Assembly: GCA_002366885.1 (NCBI GenBank)
Contig: DFCD01000161.1
Span: forward strand, 15,664-22,478
DNA length: 6,815 nt
From: Verrucomicrobia bacterium UBA3063
Lineage (GTDB): Bacteria > Verrucomicrobiota > Verrucomicrobiia > Methylacidiphilales > Verrucolacustridaceae
Direction of reading: 5' to 3'
Shown: piece after piece, positions 4,079 to 6,815 of the stretch
Position numbering within the stretch: position 1 is the stretch's first letter
How the letters are laid out: each line of letters opens with the position of its first letter
Translations under genes and position numbers: made by a program
Notes under the pieces: generated by a model
Told to the model about the DNA's origin: nothing
Database searches by the model: none
The model's input: the letters and a program-made list of their open reading frames with translations, nothing else

Positions 4079-6815
4079 ATGGAGCGGGCAGGGGTGTGCT
4101 TATTTGTTCGAGTGAAATTTCCGACTCTCTCCGGGCTCGGGTTATTTCTGCTGGGTGGGTTGGGAGCGGCCTCTGTCCAGGCCCAAGCGGTGCTGAGAAT
4201 CACCGAAGCGATGAGCAACGGGGATATTGTCGACTGGTTTGAGGTCACCAACCTGGGCGACACAGCCGCGAATATTTCGGGTTATAAAATGGACGACAAT
4301 TCCTTCGGGGTCCCTGCAACGGCTCCCGTCGTCCTGAACGGGGTAACCTCCATTGCTCCCGGGGAATCGGTTGTTTTTGTGGAAGGAAACGCGACAACGG
4401 TCACCAGCTTTAAAACCAACTGGGCCCTGGGCCCCCAAACCCAGGTCGGTTACTATGCGGGTTCGGGGGTCGGATTGAGTTCCGGAGGAGATGGGGTGAC
4501 TTTGTTTGATGCCTCGGGAAACGAACTCAGCGGAGCGACAAACAGCTCGTTGCCTGGAAAAATTCGGATTTCTTTTGGGGCGGCCGCCAGCAGTTTTTCC
4601 TTCCGGTGGTCCTACACCACGGAGGGTGAATTCTCGGGAAACCTGGAAACCTCTTCTTTCGGGGATGTTCACGGCGCTTTTACATCCGCAAACGGATGCA
4701 CCGGATCACCCGGAAGAATCACGCGCCCGGCGGCTCTGCAGTTTACCAGCCAGGCTCCGCAGTACGCCAAGGTAGGCTCTTTTTTGTCCTACGCGTTTTC
4801 CTTTCTGACCAGCAATCCCAACGAGACCGCCGGCGTGAGCGCCCCGGTCACACCCGCTTGGCTGACGCTAAATGGTTCCAGCAGCGGCAGCACCCTATCC
4901 GGAACCCCCGGAACCAACGATATCGGCACCAACAACCTGGTCACCCTGCGCCTCGTGGGCACCAACAAAGTGGTCACCGTGGTGGGTTCGGTCACCAACA
5001 CCAACTCCGTCACTACCACCAATGAACAGACCTTCCGCCTGATGGTCTTCCCCTCCTCCTCCCCGGTGATCGTCAATGAATACAATGCCGTCAGTTCGGG
5101 AAACGTCCTCGACACCTCCAAGCAGAGTGGCCGACCGGGAACGGATAGCCGACTCGGGGTGGTGGCGGGCAACGGAGGGAACTGGCTGGAACTGGCCGTG
5201 GTGGGCAATGGTGCCGAGGGCTCAACCGTGGATATGCGTGGGTGGAGCATTGAGATTTCCGATACGGGCAGTGCCGGTTCCCGGGTCACCGACACTTTGG
5301 TCCTTTCGCAGGCAACCTACTGGGCAGCGGTTCCTGCCGGCACCATCCTGACTCTCACGGAAAATAACGCCGTGGCGGGAGGATTCGACACCGCCTTGAA
5401 CGCCGACGACCACCGGACCACCGGCGGTTGGGTTTGGAGCAATGTTTGGATGGGGGACACCACATTGATCAGTGGCCGGACATGGGCGGATGGAGTAAGC
5501 GTCTCCACCCTCAGCCAAAATCAGACCCAGATCACCTTGAAAAATGCCTCCGGCGCCGTCCTGCAGGGGCCATGGGGAGAGGGGATTTCCCCGGCGGGAG
5601 ACGGCTTGGTCACCTCGAAAAAAGTCTTTGCGCTGCAGGCGAATCCCGCCCCCGGGATGGTGCCGTACGACCCCGCCTATGTGGATTCGATGCAGAGCAC
5701 CTTTGGGAAGCCCAACTTGATTGTCAACAAGACCACCGGGCGGGCGATTGGCATCCAGTCCTTTTTTGGAAAGGTCGAGCCGATCTTCACCGTTTTGCCC
5801 GGGACCACCGCGATCGCGGGACAATTGTACGGAGGTTCGGACATCCTCCAAAACAATCTCGAGTTATATTCCGCCAACTTTGATGACATGCAGTTCTCGG
5901 TGCGTCAAAAAGGGGGAGCTCCTTTGCCTGCCTGGTTAAGCTACCAACAGGATTACGAGTTCGTGAATTTGTCTGGCACTCCCGGCGCGGGGGATGTGGG
6001 CATTCTTGACCTGGAGTTGGTGGCGAAAATCGTGTCCACCGGGGCCGAGACGGTTCAACCCCTGACGATACAAGTTCTCTCGGCGATCAGTCCGGTTCTG
6101 TTGAACGAGTACAACGCCGTCAGTTCCGGCAACACCATCGGCGACGGGTCAGGAGCCGACACTTTCTTCGGAACTTCGGCCGATGCCAATGGAGGGCCCT
6201 GGTTGGAGCTGGTGGTGGTGGGCGATGGCACGGGAAACACGATCGACATGCGCGGGTGGTCGATCGATATCGATGACTCGGCGGGACTGCCCTTCCGGGC
6301 CGATGAGACCGTGGTCCTGAGCGAGGACTCCTATTGGGCCGCCGTTCCGATCGGCACCATCCTCACCTTGACCGAGCGCACGAGTGTGCAAGGAGGGCTG
6401 GATACCTGGATCAACAAAACAAGCCGATTGGGACAATCCTCGCTGCCTTATCTCTGGAGCAATATCCATATTGGCGACCCCTATTACATCAACCAGACCG
6501 CCAGTACGACCGGTGGCAAGCTGCCGATCAGCAGCTCCAATACCCAATTCCGGATCCGGAAAAGGGACGGCACCGTGGTGGCCGGCCCTTGCGGGGAGGG
6601 TCTCAAGACTTTGCCGGGGGTGAGCAGCACCGAGGTTTTCCGCCTGACGAGCGAACCGAGTGCCACCGTTAACCCACTGGATGCCGGATATGTGGATGGA
6701 ACTCAGAGTACTTTTGGTTCGCCCAACATGAACCAAACCTTCGCCGCCTTCCAGATTTCCAACAGTGCGCCAACGATTGGGAACCTGCCCACGAAGTACG
6801 CGGTGGAGGGGCAGG
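4079..6815 (+). CDS. Large secreted multidomain protein with lamin-tail-like and putative-Ig repeats (3' partial)
   Basis: The open frame runs uninterrupted from ATG 4079 past the window end: 912 codons seen, C-terminus missing. A signal peptide precedes QAQAVLRITEAMS. GTG 4112 gives a compact leader opening V/M-K-F-P-T-L-S and may be the true start; ATG 4079, two codons after a stop, is the longest option. Order from residue 1 at 4079: lamin-tail-like domain (about 38-205), paralogous to the PEP-CTERM protein; putative-Ig domain (about 217-327) with PAWLTLNG and LSGTPGTNDIG, carrying an Asn/Thr-rich stretch; lamin-tail-like repeat 1 (328-547); second putative-Ig domain with PAWLSYQQ and LSGTPGAGDVG (to 670); lamin-tail-like repeat 2 (671-884); then APTIGNLPTKYAVEG, probably a third Ig domain. 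It is probably a cell-surface or extracellular adhesive/structural protein. Whether it ends in a PEP-CTERM or another anchor cannot be seen. No catalytic motif was recognised. Confidence 0.85.
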   Translation, partial: MERAGVCLFVRVKFPTLSGLGLFLLGGLGAASVQAQAVLRITEAMSNGDIVDWFEVTNLGDTAANISGYKMDDNSFGVPATAPVVLNGVTSIAPGESVVFVEGNATTVTSFKTNWALGPQTQVGYYAGSGVGLSSGGDGVTLFDASGNELSGATNSSLPGKIRISFGAAASSFSFRWSYTTEGEFSGNLETSSFGDVHGAFTSANGCTGSPGRITRPAALQFTSQAPQYAKVGSFLSYAFSFLTSNPNETAGVSAPVTPAWLTLNGSSSGSTLSGTPGTNDIGTNNLVTLRLVGTNKVVTVVGSVTNTNSVTTTNEQTFRLMVFPSSSPVIVNEYNAVSSGNVLDTSKQSGRPGTDSRLGVVAGNGGNWLELAVVGNGAEGSTVDMRGWSIEISDTGSAGSRVTDTLVLSQATYWAAVPAGTILTLTENNAVAGGFDTALNADDHRTTGGWVWSNVWMGDTTLISGRTWADGVSVSTLSQNQTQITLKNASGAVLQGPWGEGISPAGDGLVTSKKVFALQANPAPGMVPYDPAYVDSMQSTFGKPNLIVNKTTGRAIGIQSFFGKVEPIFTVLPGTTAIAGQLYGGSDILQNNLELYSANFDDMQFSVRQKGGAPLPAWLSYQQDYEFVNLSGTPGAGDVGILDLELVAKIVSTGAETVQPLTIQVLSAISPVLLNEYNAVSSGNTIGDGSGADTFFGTSADANGGPWLELVVVGDGTGNTIDMRGWSIDIDDSAGLPFRADETVVLSEDSYWAAVPIGTILTLTERTSVQGGLDTWINKTSRLGQSSLPYLWSNIHIGDPYYINQTASTTGGKLPISSSNTQFRIRKRDGTVVAGPCGEGLKTLPGVSSTEVFRLTSEPSATVNPLDAGYVDGTQSTFGSPNMNQTFAAFQISNSAPTIGNLPTKYAVEGQ
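5060..5719 (+). repeat. In-frame domain repeat, unit 1 (lamin-tail-like)
   Basis: A 220-residue unit inside the large gene, opening SPVIVNEYNAVSSGN and closing YVDSMQSTFGKPN. Landmarks in order: NWLELAVVG, DMRGWSIEI, TLVLSQATYWAAVPAGTILT, a GPWGEGI motif and PYDPAYVD. All recur in the same order in unit 2, 1029 nt (343 codons) later. The NEYNAV...WLEL...DMRGW pattern resembles a lamin tail domain. Confidence 0.75.
6089..6730 (+). repeat. In-frame domain repeat, unit 2 (lamin-tail-like)
   Basis: A 214-residue unit opening SPVLLNEYNAVSSGN and closing YVDGTQSTFGSPN, with PWLELVVVG, DMRGWSIDI, TVVLSEDSYWAAVPIGTILT and GPCGEGL at matching places to unit 1. Similarity is strong at the protein level but clearly diverged in nucleotides, so the duplication is old and held by selection rather than recent. 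Confidence 0.75.

Noticed and set aside
3526..4242. A 238-codon plus-strand frame opposite the pseudopilin gene.
   Set aside because: It is antisense to a clear prepilin-type protein, has no recognisable motif and runs into the start of the surface-protein gene in another frame.
4142..6736. Several minus-strand open frames of 160-210 codons opposite the large surface protein.
   Set aside because: The plus-strand frame is continuous across all of them and has repeated, conserved domains; the minus-strand translations show no coherent domain and overlap one another.
1..6815. CRISPR arrays, tRNA or rRNA genes, insertion sequences.
   Set aside because: No regularly spaced direct repeats, cloverleaf-like sequence, ribosomal RNA sequence or transposase-like protein was seen on either strand.

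Overview
The window looks like chromosome from a member of the Verrucomicrobiota (PVC group). This rests on several signs together: high GC; a secreted protein with a PEP-CTERM sorting tail; a type II/IV pseudopilin-like protein with an FTLVELL leader and a C-terminal 'TDPNADPN'-type ending; and large surface proteins built from lamin-tail-like and putative-Ig domains. None of the six genes has a clear AGGAGG ribosome-binding site. The phylum is an inference from gene content; no rRNA or marker gene is present.

Layout, left to right. A secreted phytase-like beta-propeller protein is on the minus strand (57-1352). Upstream of it, also on the minus strand, is a small toxin-antitoxin-type pair: a DUF433 protein (1891-2118) followed by a DUF5615 PIN-like protein (1497-1871, TTG start). 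Next on the minus strand come a lamin-tail protein with a PEP-CTERM anchor (2373-3053) and a pseudopilin-like protein (3241-4008). Divergent from the pseudopilin, on the plus strand, is a large secreted protein (4079 to beyond the window end). Its N-terminal domain is a clear paralogue of the PEP-CTERM protein. It continues with putative-Ig domains alternating with two copies of a lamin-tail-like unit of about 215-220 residues, and the reading frame stays open to base 6815.

Three of the four gaps between genes carry related material: a short run of RRATGA hexamers (plus strand) in all three, a 44-47 nt imperfect palindrome 18-25 nt beyond it in two, and a decayed trace of the palindrome in the third. 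Each lies upstream of a minus-strand gene, so this looks like a dispersed intergenic repeat element.

Functionally, the right half is a cell-envelope or surface locus: two lamin-tail proteins related by duplication, one anchored through PEP-CTERM and one very long, flanking a pseudopilin. The DUF433/DUF5615 pair looks like an independent accessory module. I do not see evidence of a wholly new system. The most distinctive items are the composite intergenic repeat and the duplicated lamin-tail domain placed in two different architectures.
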